Of a stretch of DNA of 5,159 nt, positions 1-5,156 are shown in pieces. Under the pieces are notes generated by a model, which searched no databases, had not been told where the DNA came from, and saw only the letters and a program-made list of their open reading frames with translations. The position numbers and the translations under genes are program-made. The DNA is from Pseudomonadota bacterium (lineage in GTDB: Bacteria; Pseudomonadota; Gammaproteobacteria; CAMYNG01), in the NCBI GenBank assembly GCA_020347585.1, contig CP070733.1, forward strand, positions 544,309 through 549,467, in the 5' to 3' direction. Every line of letters begins with the position of its first letter. Position 1 is the first letter of the stretch.

Positions 1-593
1 AACCGCTCAAATCGGGGTGCGTTGGCCAGCGCGAACGGGTAGATCAGCTTGAAATAGTAAACGAAGGCAGGCATCAACAACCGTTCCCAGAAGCTGGCCA
101 TGCGCAGCGCTGCCATCAGGGACACAAATTGCAGTCCGTCCTCGCGCATCTTGTACCGCAGCGCAGCAATCATTCCCGGCCGCAACTCGATATCGGCATC
201 GAGCAGCAGGGTGAGAGGCGTGTTCACTCGCGCCAGGCCCTGTTGCAGCGCCCAGACCTTGCCCGCCCAACCCGCCGGCAGCGGCTCGCCCCGTAGCAGC
301 GTCACGTCCCCGCCCGCAACGCCGGCCACCACCTCTGCCGTGCCGTCGTCGGATTCGTCGTCCACGACGATAATGCGCAGGCCCTTGCCCTGCCCCGTCA
401 GCGCAGCGAGCGTCGTACCGATGGAAGTTGCCTCGTTGCGCGCCGGGATCAACACCGTGACATCACTCAGGTCTTCTTCCGCGGCATCTTCGCGTGCCTC
501 AAGCACCTCGCGGGTGCTCCACGGCCGCCATGGCAACAACAGCAGCAGCGCCCACGCGCCGAGCGCCGGTAGCACCAGCAGGTACCCTTCCAT
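1..593 (-). CDS. hpnB: Hopanoid-associated family 2 glycosyltransferase HpnB, N-terminal part (gene runs off the left edge)
   Basis: About 197 N-terminal residues are visible; the family is roughly 380 aa, so about half is missing. Residues 3-20 form one hydrophobic segment, then a short acidic linker leads into a GT-A fold: IPARNEA at 49-55, VVDDESDDGTA at 76-86, the PLPAGWAGKVWA segment at 104-115 and the metal-binding DAD at 132-134. The stretch from SLM (158-160) through WERLLMPAF and YPFALAN (about 185-191) is typical of HpnB rather than of a generic glycosyltransferase. The ATG ends at 593; an in-frame GTG directly before it is an equally possible start, and no clear Shine-Dalgarno is visible. 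It starts 11 nt after the hpnH stop, so co-transcription and perhaps translational coupling are likely. The family is linked to hopanoid modification by gene context; its exact sugar donor and acceptor are, to my knowledge, not well established. It is probably membrane-attached on the cytoplasmic side (inference). Confidence 0.9.
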   Translation of the reverse strand, partial: MEGYLLVLPALGAWALLLLLPWRPWSTREVLEAREDAAEEDLSDVTVLIPARNEATSIGTTLAALTGQGKGLRIIVVDDESDDGTAEVVAGVAGGDVTLLRGEPLPAGWAGKVWALQQGLARVNTPLTLLLDADIELRPGMIAALRYKMREDGLQFVSLMAALRMASFWERLLMPAFVYYFKLIYPFALANAPRFER

Positions 594-604
594 CACGGGG
601 ATCG

Positions 605-1726
605 TCAGGAGGCGCGCTCACCCTGAGCGGGCGGCGTTACCTCGAGTTTGACGTTGGTGAGTTCGCGCGCGCTTTGCCGGTACGTGACCGGCAACTCGGG
701 CGCTAGTGGGCCGGAGGTGCGCGGCCCCTTGAGTGCGACCCACAGCGCTTTCAACGGATGACTGACAGTATCGTCAATGGCGGTGGGTTCGTATCCGCAG
801 TGCATCATGCAGTCAGAACACTTGGGATTGCGACCGTTGCCGTATTTCTCCCAGTCGGTGTCGTCAATGAGCTCTTTGAAACTCGACGCATAACCCTCGT
901 CCACGAGCAGGTAGCAAGGCTTCTGCCAGCCGAACACGTTGCGCGTCGGGTTGCCCCACGGCGTGCACTGGTAAGTCTGGTTGCCGGCCAGGAAATCCAG
1001 GTACAGGCTCGACTGGTTGAAGCGCCAGCGCTTGCCGCGCCACAGCTTGAACACCTCGCGGAACAGACGCTTGCTCGCCGCGCGGCGCAGGAAAATCTCC
1101 TGCTCAGGCGCATGGTTGTAGCTGTAGCCCGGCGCAATCGTCACGCCCTCGACACCGAGATCGGTGGCGAAATCCATGAACTCGGCCACTTCCTCCGGGC
1201 CTTCGTTCTGAAACAGTGTGCAGTTGACGGTAACTCGGAAACCCGCATCAAGCGCCGCCTTGATAGCCTGCACCGCCTTCTCGAACACGCCGTCGCGACA
1301 CACCGAGATGTCGTGCTTGTCCTTCAGGCCATCGAGGTGTACGGAAAAGGTGAGATACGGCGAGGGCTTGAACTTGTGCAGGTTCTTTTCGAGCAACAGC
1401 GCATTGGTACACAGGTACACGAACTTCCGGCGCTTGATGATGCCTTCGACCACTTGGTCGATTTCCTTGTAGATCAACGGTTCGCCGCCGGGAATGGAAA
1501 CAATGGGTGCCCCGCACTCGTCCACCGCTGCCAGGCATTCCTCGACGCTCAGGCGCTTATTCAGGATTTCATCAGGGTAGTCGATCTTGCCGCACCCGGC
1601 GCAGGCGAGGTTGCAGCGAAACAGCGGCTCGAGCATCAGAACCACCGGGTAACGATTGATACCACGCAGTTTCTGCTTGAGCAAATACTCGCCTACCCGA
1701 TATTGCTGAATTAACGGTATACCCAT
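605..1726 (-). CDS. hpnH: Adenosylhopane synthase, radical SAM protein HpnH
   Basis: HpnH joins the 5'-deoxyadenosyl radical from S-adenosylmethionine to diploptene, giving adenosylhopane, the first step of the C35 hopanoid side chain. The 373-aa protein is of normal family length and starts with the family's characteristic MGIPLIQQYRVG. The radical SAM cluster motif CxxxCxxC is C38, C42, C45, and the SAM-binding GGEP is at 80-83. Cys106 in the YLCTNA segment matches the position described for Zymomonas HpnH as the residue that reduces the radical intermediate. The C-terminal part (about 240-320) holds C254, C271 and a CxxCxxxC set (C303, C306, C310), as expected for the DUF3463-type tail. 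The start is fixed by family similarity; an AGGA lies 12 nt upstream of the ATG, a rather long spacing. hpnB follows after 11 nt, and a promoter candidate lies in the 160-nt spacer upstream. The enzyme is cytoplasmic or membrane-peripheral, working on a membrane lipid. Confidence 0.96.
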   Translation of the reverse strand: MGIPLIQQYRVGEYLLKQKLRGINRYPVVLMLEPLFRCNLACAGCGKIDYPDEILNKRLSVEECLAAVDECGAPIVSIPGGEPLIYKEIDQVVEGIIKRRKFVYLCTNALLLEKNLHKFKPSPYLTFSVHLDGLKDKHDISVCRDGVFEKAVQAIKAALDAGFRVTVNCTLFQNEGPEEVAEFMDFATDLGVEGVTIAPGYSYNHAPEQEIFLRRAASKRLFREVFKLWRGKRWRFNQSSLYLDFLAGNQTYQCTPWGNPTRNVFGWQKPCYLLVDEGYASSFKELIDDTDWEKYGNGRNPKCSDCMMHCGYEPTAIDDTVSHPLKALWVALKGPRTSGPLAPELPVTYRQSARELTNVKLEVTPPAQGERAS

Positions 1727-1795
1727 CGTGCGTCCGATTCCTGTCGTTTTCGTTTATTCCGGCCTGGCCCCGGCGACCATCGAATAACCTAGTAC

Positions 1796-1874
1796 GGCGC
1801 TGGGACAAATGTCTGGCCATTGTACCATCGACCCGCGGCCGCCAAAACCCGCTCAAAAGCACATCCCCAGCGCC
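1796..1874. repeat. 9-bp perfect inverted repeat flanking the hpnH promoter candidate
   Basis: GGCGCTGGG at 1796-1804 and its exact reverse complement CCCAGCGCC at 1866-1874 are separated by 61 nt. They sit either side of the extended -10 candidate, between the membrane-protein gene and hpnH. They could be paired operator half-sites or the base of a stem in read-through RNA. A chance match in GC-rich DNA is not excluded. Confidence 0.4.
1819..1827 (-). promoter_or_regulatory. Candidate extended -10 promoter for hpnH-hpnB
   Basis: Read on the minus strand, the spacer upstream of hpnH contains TGGTACAAT, an extended -10 element (TGn plus TACAAT, five of six matches to TATAAT). No good -35 box lies at the right distance, which is common for extended -10 promoters. 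Transcription would start near 1812, giving a leader of about 85 nt before the hpnH ATG. It would let the hopanoid genes be transcribed independently of the membrane-protein gene upstream. This is a motif match only. Confidence 0.45.
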
Positions 1875-1886
1875 TATTGGGCGTGG

Positions 1887-2555
1887 TCAAATCAGGGCGA
1901 GAAATTCGCTGAACAGGTCGCGACCTACGACCAAATAGTAAAAGGTGGCACCCAGCACCGCATGGGACACGGCGATTGGAAGCAGTCGCTGATGATGGAA
2001 ATAGGAATAGGCCCAGATGGCGCCGATCAGCGCCGCCAGAACGCCCACCCAGGGGTCCGGCCAGTGCACGGCACCGTAAGCCGTACCGTTGACGGCGGAA
2101 AGCGCCACGGGCGAGGTCGCCGGAAACAGAACGCGCAGCCGGCCAAGCAGATAGAACAGAAAAATGGTTTCCTGCACCAGCGCCCAGGGGAGATAGATGG
2201 CAATGGTGAGAAGCATATTGCCAAACGACGCCTCATGCTCACTCAGCAGGTACCAGCCAAAAAACACGGCCACCACCAGCGCCGTCAGCAACAAAATCGA
2301 ACGTGCCGAGTACCAGCACCAGCCATTTCCGGCCGACAGCGGCCCAGTCCAAACTGCGGTGCGAATTTCGCGGGCGTTGAGGCCGACAAATACCAGAAAC
2401 AGCGCGGCCATCACCACATACAGCGGACCGCTATGCGGGGCGAGCAGGATAAACATGGGCGTCGCAATCGCCAGCGTGACAACCTCAATGACCGCGCGAC
2501 GGCGTAGCGATGCGCTGAATGTTGCCGGGGCCTGGGCGGTGACAGGACTGCTCAC
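1887..2555 (-). CDS. Polytopic membrane protein, CPBP (CAAX-protease-like) family, degenerate active-site motifs
   Basis: The 222-aa protein has a short basic N-terminus (SLRRR at 16-20) and about six to seven hydrophobic segments, near 21-40, 44-60, 83-103, 112-147, 158-173 and 180-199. The C-terminal half follows the CPBP/Rce1 layout. Motif 1, normally EExxxR, reads Q128-E129-T-I-F-L133. Motif 2, FxxxH, reads Y150-G-A-V-H154. Motif 3, HxxxN, reads H188-A-V-L-G192. E129, H154 and H188 are kept, but the first Glu, the Arg and the Asn are replaced, so proteolytic activity is uncertain. CPBP members cleave prenylated proteins, process peptides or sort C-terminal signals; no substrate is visible here. 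I chose the GTG at 2555 because it sits just before the basic residues and first membrane segment and has GAGAG about 10 nt upstream. The open frame continues upstream to 2864, but that part does not look like protein. hpnH follows after 160 nt on the same strand, so a role in envelope or lipid biology is only a guess. Confidence 0.75.
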   Translation of the reverse strand: MSSPVTAQAPATFSASLRRRAVIEVVTLAIATPMFILLAPHSGPLYVVMAALFLVFVGLNAREIRTAVWTGPLSAGNGWCWYSARSILLLTALVVAVFFGWYLLSEHEASFGNMLLTIAIYLPWALVQETIFLFYLLGRLRVLFPATSPVALSAVNGTAYGAVHWPDPWVGVLAALIGAIWAYSYFHHQRLLPIAVSHAVLGATFYYLVVGRDLFSEFLALI

Positions 2556-2581
2556 GGATACACAACTCTCAGGATAGCGAG

Positions 2582-2624
2582 GGCAGCCTCGGGGACTGCC
2601 GAAACCAACCGGGCCGCGACCCGG
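2582..2624. repeat. Two small adjacent hairpins upstream of the membrane-protein gene
   Basis: GGCAG (2582-2586) pairs with CTGCC (2596-2600) around a 9-nt loop. CCGGG (2609-2613) pairs with CCCGG (2620-2624) around a 6-nt loop. Both lie within 70 nt of the GTG start of the membrane-protein gene, where RNA structure could affect translation. Five-base-pair stems are weak evidence on their own in GC-rich DNA. Confidence 0.35.
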
Positions 2625-2653
2625 AACCATGATGCGGCTCGCGGCCAACAACC

Positions 2654-2669
2654 CCGTGTTAGGACACGG
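2654..2669. repeat. Compact hairpin, 6-bp perfect stem with 4-nt loop
   Basis: CCGTGT (2654-2659) pairs exactly with ACACGG (2664-2669) around the loop TAGG. No T-tract follows on either strand, so it does not look like an intrinsic terminator. Confidence 0.45.
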
Positions 2670-2691
2670 AATATGCGTATAGTTCCGGCAC

Positions 2692-2719
2692 CCTTGCGCG
2701 CGATCGGAGACGCGCAAGG
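2692..2719. repeat. 9-bp perfect hairpin with 10-nt loop
   Basis: CCTTGCGCG (2692-2700) and its exact reverse complement CGCGCAAGG (2711-2719) flank the loop CGATCGGAGA. This is the strongest compact hairpin in the window. No U-run follows in either direction, so termination is unlikely. It could be part of a structured transcript or a protein-binding palindrome. Confidence 0.6.
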
Positions 2720-2789
2720 TCGGCGGGCCAGATTCGCTGAATCGGCCGAAGACGGAAATTCCTGAGCGTCGACATCCACGGGTGTGAAC

Positions 2790-2919
2790 CTGTACCCATG
2801 GTGCGGGTGACGCGGCCCCATCCGTCGGGCCCCATCGGGAAATAAGTCCCCCCTGCTGCGGCATTGGTAAATCCCGTTACCAGTTCCATTGCCACGCGTC
2901 ACCCGCACCATGGGCACAG
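2790..2919. repeat. 25-bp near-perfect inverted repeat bounding a 130-nt palindromic element
   Basis: The left arm at 2790-2814 and the right arm at 2895-2919 are reverse complements at 24 of 25 positions. The inner 20 bp (2795-2814 and 2895-2914, beginning CCCATGGTGCGGG on the left) match perfectly. The single mismatch, A2794 against C2915, would be a G-U wobble in a minus-strand transcript and an A-C mismatch in a plus-strand one. The 80-nt centre holds a further hairpin, TGGTAA (2865-2870) with TTACCA (2877-2882), and a direct repeat of GGCCCCATC (2814-2822 and 2828-2836). I see no flanking target-site duplication. It may be a long RNA stem, a small non-autonomous mobile element, or paired binding sites. 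Confidence 0.85.
2814..2836. repeat. Short direct repeat GGCCCCATC, 14-nt period
   Basis: GGCCCCATC occurs at 2814-2822 and again at 2828-2836, just inside the left arm of the 25-bp inverted repeat. The spacing is 14 nt. Its function is unknown, and it may simply reflect base composition. Confidence 0.4.
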
Positions 2920-2923
2920 CTGA

Positions 2924-2986
2924 TGCCTGTCTCGCCCGAAAGGCAGGGTCACCCCGGGCACAATCCAATTTGCATCGCACCGATGC
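2924..2986. repeat. Two further hairpins right of the 25-bp inverted repeat
   Basis: TGCCT (2924-2928) pairs with AGGCA (2941-2945) across a 12-nt loop. GCATCG (2972-2977) pairs exactly with CGATGC (2981-2986) across the 3-nt loop CAC, giving a tight 15-nt hairpin. Neither is followed by a T-tract. They extend the hairpin-dense zone to the edge of the AT-rich patch. Confidence 0.4.
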
Positions 2987-2995
2987 CGACAACAA

Positions 2996-3082
2996 CAGAA
3001 TTACAACTTCACCAGAACGTATAAACTACATTAGATAGTATCGATAACACACTGTATTTACGAAATATATAACCTTCCATTT
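2996..3082. promoter_or_regulatory. AT-rich patch in the divergent intergenic region, probable promoter/regulator zone
   Basis: About 87 nt are roughly 30% GC by hand count, sharply below the surrounding sequence. The patch contains the palindrome TATCGATA (3039-3046) and a TATATA run (3066-3071). Such patches in GC-rich genomes commonly hold promoters or sites for nucleoid-associated proteins. I could not fit a convincing -35/-10 pair on either strand, so no specific promoter is called. Confidence 0.45.
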
Positions 3083-3243
3083 ATGTGCGCTGATGGGCCG
3101 CAGAATTTCTTCTCCCTATGTTTTGATTGTAGCCAAACGGCTGGTAAATTTGCGCCTGTCGCGCCGACTACCTTACCCTCGTTTCCGGCCGGTGGCCCCA
3201 CTTGGCCCGTGCCGGGCAGGCGAGGCGAGCCACGCGCTGCCCC

Positions 3244-3252
3244 TGTTATACT
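3244..3252 (+). promoter_or_regulatory. Extended -10 promoter for the GST-like gene
   Basis: TGTTATACT is an extended -10 element: TGn followed by TATACT, five of six matches to TATAAT. Transcription would start near 3258-3260, leaving a leader of about 37 nt before the GTG start at 3296. No good -35 box lies 16-18 nt upstream. Its position supports the short form of the gene, since the upstream in-frame ATG at 3083 would lie before the promoter. Confidence 0.5.
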
Positions 3253-3295
3253 TGCCGCGCCAACCGATTATTCCTGTTCGGAGTGCCTGAAAACA

Positions 3296-3988
3296 GTGAG
3301 CCATCCACAATCCACACCTTCCGCAAAGCCACACCTCATCAGCTTCAAACTCTGTCCGTTTGTGCAGCGCTCGGCAATTACCCTGCTATACAAAAACGTC
3401 GACTTTGACATCACCTACATTGACCTCGCGGACCTCCCGCAATGGTTTAGCGACATCTCGCCGCTCGGCAAGGTACCGGTGCTGAAGGTTGACGGCACCG
3501 TGCTATTCGAGTCCGCGGTCATCAATGAGTACCTCGACGAAACAAGCGGCGGTGGTTTGCTACCCGCTGACCCGCTGCAAAAGGCACTCAACCGCGCGTG
3601 GATCGAAGTCGGGTCCGAAATGATCATTGCGCAGTACCGCATGTTGACCGCCGACACCGAACAGAATTCGCGCGATGCGCGCGACGCACTCGAAAAACAC
3701 CTGCAACGCATTGAGGCGGCGTTCGGTGACGGTCCGTATTTCAACGGTGCACAGCTATCGTTGGTAGATACCGCCTATGCCCCCATTTTCCTGCGCCTTG
3801 AAATTATCGAACGCCAACACCCAATCGGGCTGCTCGACAACAAGCCGCGACTTGCCGCATGGGCCCAAACCCTGCTCGGCCTCGATGCCGTGCGGCGTTC
3901 CGTCGTCGACGATTTCGAGTCCCTATTCATCGAATACTTCAAATCGCACGGCGGCTGGCTCGGCGCGCAGTTCGGCCAGGACAACTGA
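3296..3988 (+). CDS. Glutathione S-transferase family protein with CPF (cysteine-type) active site
   Basis: The 230-aa protein has the two-domain GST architecture. Residues 13-82 form the thioredoxin-like domain: the active-site motif LCPFVQR puts Cys20 where omega-class and related GSTs have their catalytic cysteine, VPVL contains the cis-Pro61, and E72-S73 is the glutathione gamma-glutamyl binding pair. The remainder is the helical domain, with the N-capping box S155-L-V-D158 in the helix after YFNGAQL. Cysteine-type GSTs usually act as thiol transferases, dehydroascorbate reductases or deglutathionylases rather than classical conjugating enzymes; the substrate here is unknown. It is cytosolic, with no signal peptide. 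I chose the GTG at 3296 because it lies 12 codons before the first beta strand and follows a GGAG (12 nt away) and an extended -10 promoter. The frame is open back to an ATG at 3083, but that 71-residue extension is low-complexity and lacks a ribosome site. The class V enzyme follows after 28 nt. Confidence 0.88.
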   Translation: MSHPQSTPSAKPHLISFKLCPFVQRSAITLLYKNVDFDITYIDLADLPQWFSDISPLGKVPVLKVDGTVLFESAVINEYLDETSGGGLLPADPLQKALNRAWIEVGSEMIIAQYRMLTADTEQNSRDARDALEKHLQRIEAAFGDGPYFNGAQLSLVDTAYAPIFLRLEIIERQHPIGLLDNKPRLAAWAQTLLGLDAVRRSVVDDFESLFIEYFKSHGGWLGAQFGQDN

Positions 3989-4016
3989 GGCGGACCCACG
4001 CGTGCAGGACGCGCAA

Positions 4017-5156
4017 ATGGATCTTAAGGCGCTAATCGCGTCCGAATTTCAGCTCGATTCCGACATACTGCATCTCAATCACGCTGCTGTCGCTCCCTGG
4101 CCGACCCGCACCGTGCGAGCGATAAAAACCTTCGCCGAAGAAAACGCCGCACGCGGCTCGCAGCGCTACGCTGAGTGGATTGCGCATGAAACCGAGTTGC
4201 GGCAACAACTGGCCGATCTCATTGGCGCCCCCGGCCCCGATGACATTGCGTTGTTGAAAAATACCTCCGAAGGATTGTCGATCGTCGCGCACGGTCTCGA
4301 CTGGCGAGAGGGCGACAACGTCGTGATCAGCGACCAGGAGTTTCCATCAAACCGTATCGTGTGGGAATCACTGCAAGGGTTTGGCGTCGAAGTCCGCCAC
4401 GTCGATCTTGCGGCAGGTGTTACGCCGGAACAATCACTCGCTGATGCCACCGACCGTAACACACGCCTGCTTGCAATAAGTTCGGTGCAGTACGCCACGG
4501 GGCTGCGTATGCATCTCGCAGCGCTGGGGGCGCACTGCCAGGCCCACGGAATTCTGGTCTGTGTCGATGCTATCCAGAGTATTGGCGCGGTCCGCACCGA
4601 TGTCGCGGAAATGCAGGCTGATTTTGTCGTTGCCGACGGCCACAAGTGGATGTTGGGACCGGAGGGTTTAGCGTTGTTCTACTGCCGCCCCGAACTGCGC
4701 GAGCGCCTGACCTTGCGCCAGTATGGCTGGCACATGGTGGAGCACCACACCGACTATGATCGCAATGACTGGGAGGTGGCCGCCTCGGCGCGTCGCTTCG
4801 AGTGCGGCAGCCCGAATATGCTTGGCGTCCATGCGCTGCGCGCCAGCATTTCACTGTTGCTAGAGGTTGGTATGGCGACCGTCGAGTCCGAGGTCCTGGC
4901 CCGGGCACGATGGCTGTTCGAGCGCATTCGCGCGAGCGACCCACTGCAACTCATCACCGACGACAGCGCTAAGCGTCACGCAGGCATCGTGACCTTTCGC
5001 CACCGGCACACCGACAGCGAAACCCTGTTCCGTCACCTGCAACAGCATGGCGTCGTATGCGCCGCGCGCGGCGGCGGTGTGCGGTTCTCGCCTCACTTTC
5101 ATACCCCTCAAGAGACCATGGCAATGGCCCTCCAGATCGCTGCGGACCTCTCATAG
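4017..5156 (+). CDS. Class V aminotransferase-fold PLP-dependent enzyme (cysteine desulfurase/epimerase-like), substrate unknown
   Basis: The protein is complete at 379 aa, close to the usual size for this fold. The N-terminus has the LNHAAVAP motif (20-27) seen in place of LDNAA. NTSEG at 82-86 is the cofactor-phosphate loop, D184 and Q187 in VDAIQSIG contact the PLP ring, and K210 in DGHKWMLGPEG is the Schiff-base lysine. Near the C-terminus, CAARGGGVRFSPHFHTP leads directly into the final helix. The loop that carries the catalytic cysteine in SufS-type desulfurases (GHHCA) is absent, so sulfur mobilisation is unlikely; isopenicillin N epimerase-like, lyase or aminotransferase chemistry are alternatives. 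The ATG at 4017 is preferred over an in-frame GTG at 4002 because AGGA (4006-4009) sits 7 nt upstream of the ATG. It lies 28 nt after the GST-like gene on the same strand, suggesting an operon. The pairing hints at thiol or sulfur amino-acid metabolism, but that is inference. It is cytosolic. Confidence 0.88.
   Translation: MDLKALIASEFQLDSDILHLNHAAVAPWPTRTVRAIKTFAEENAARGSQRYAEWIAHETELRQQLADLIGAPGPDDIALLKNTSEGLSIVAHGLDWREGDNVVISDQEFPSNRIVWESLQGFGVEVRHVDLAAGVTPEQSLADATDRNTRLLAISSVQYATGLRMHLAALGAHCQAHGILVCVDAIQSIGAVRTDVAEMQADFVVADGHKWMLGPEGLALFYCRPELRERLTLRQYGWHMVEHHTDYDRNDWEVAASARRFECGSPNMLGVHALRASISLLLEVGMATVESEVLARARWLFERIRASDPLQLITDDSAKRHAGIVTFRHRHTDSETLFRHLQQHGVVCAARGGGVRFSPHFHTPQETMAMALQIAADLS

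Larger units (their letters stand above)
2552..2995 (-). other. 147-codon open frame ending in a GTGA overlap with the membrane-protein start (probably not a gene)
   Basis: An open frame on the minus strand starts with an ATG ending at 2995. Its TGA overlaps the GTG start of the downstream membrane-protein gene by the sequence GTGA, an arrangement often seen in translationally coupled genes. The product would be Arg/Ala/Pro/Gly-rich with no membrane segment, no motif and no recognised family. The frame crosses both arms of the 25-bp inverted repeat and several hairpins. The other two frames on the strand are also open for long stretches (2659-2895 encodes 78 aa), as expected for GC-rich non-coding DNA. 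It is recorded because of the overlap; I do not think it is coding. Confidence 0.12.
2556..3295. other. 740-nt gap between divergent genes, rich in inverted repeats, with no convincing gene
   Basis: All reading frames were inspected and none gives a recognisable protein. From 2582 to 2986 the DNA is packed with inverted repeats, listed separately. From about 2996 to 3082 it turns AT-rich (roughly 30% GC by hand count), and then returns to GC-rich sequence up to the glutathione-transferase-like gene. The gap must hold the promoters of both divergent genes. On the minus strand it could supply a leader of up to about 450 nt for the membrane-protein gene. No tRNA, rRNA or riboswitch class was recognised. 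Confidence 0.7.

Noticed and set aside
758..1714. 318-codon plus-strand open frame
   Set aside because: It lies antisense to hpnH, whose protein is unmistakable; the frame is open because of GC-rich codon use.
1809..2507. 232-codon plus-strand open frame
   Set aside because: It is antisense to the membrane-protein gene; its product is rich in Gln, Arg, Lys and His with no domain, as expected from the complement of a hydrophobic gene.
2654..2719. Intrinsic terminators formed by the compact hairpins
   Set aside because: Neither strand shows a T-tract after the stems.
2556..2864. Upstream extension of the membrane protein (325-aa version)
   Set aside because: The added residues contain no membrane segment or motif and run through the hairpin zone. 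The GTG at 2555 fits the start of the hydrophobic protein.
2790..2919. Integron attC site
   Set aside because: The arms are long and palindromic, but I see no GTTRRRY/RYYYAAC core sites and no integrase or cassette context.
3205..3217. Small GC hairpin GCCCG-TGC-CGGGC
   Set aside because: A 5-bp stem in GC-rich DNA just upstream of the promoter candidate, with no further support; noted but not called as a feature.
3083..3295. 71-residue N-terminal extension of the GST-like protein from the ATG at 3083
   Set aside because: It has low-complexity Pro/Ala-rich sequence, no ribosome-binding site, and the better promoter lies downstream of that ATG. GST proteins begin close to the first beta strand.
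2556..3295. tRNA, known riboswitch or CRISPR array in the gap
   Set aside because: No T-arm/acceptor pattern, no recognised aptamer motif, and no regularly spaced direct repeats were found by eye.
3777..4016. Upstream extension of the class V enzyme
   Set aside because: It overlaps the C-terminal coding part of the GST-like gene in another frame and adds nothing recognisable; AGGA is correctly spaced for the ATG at 4017.
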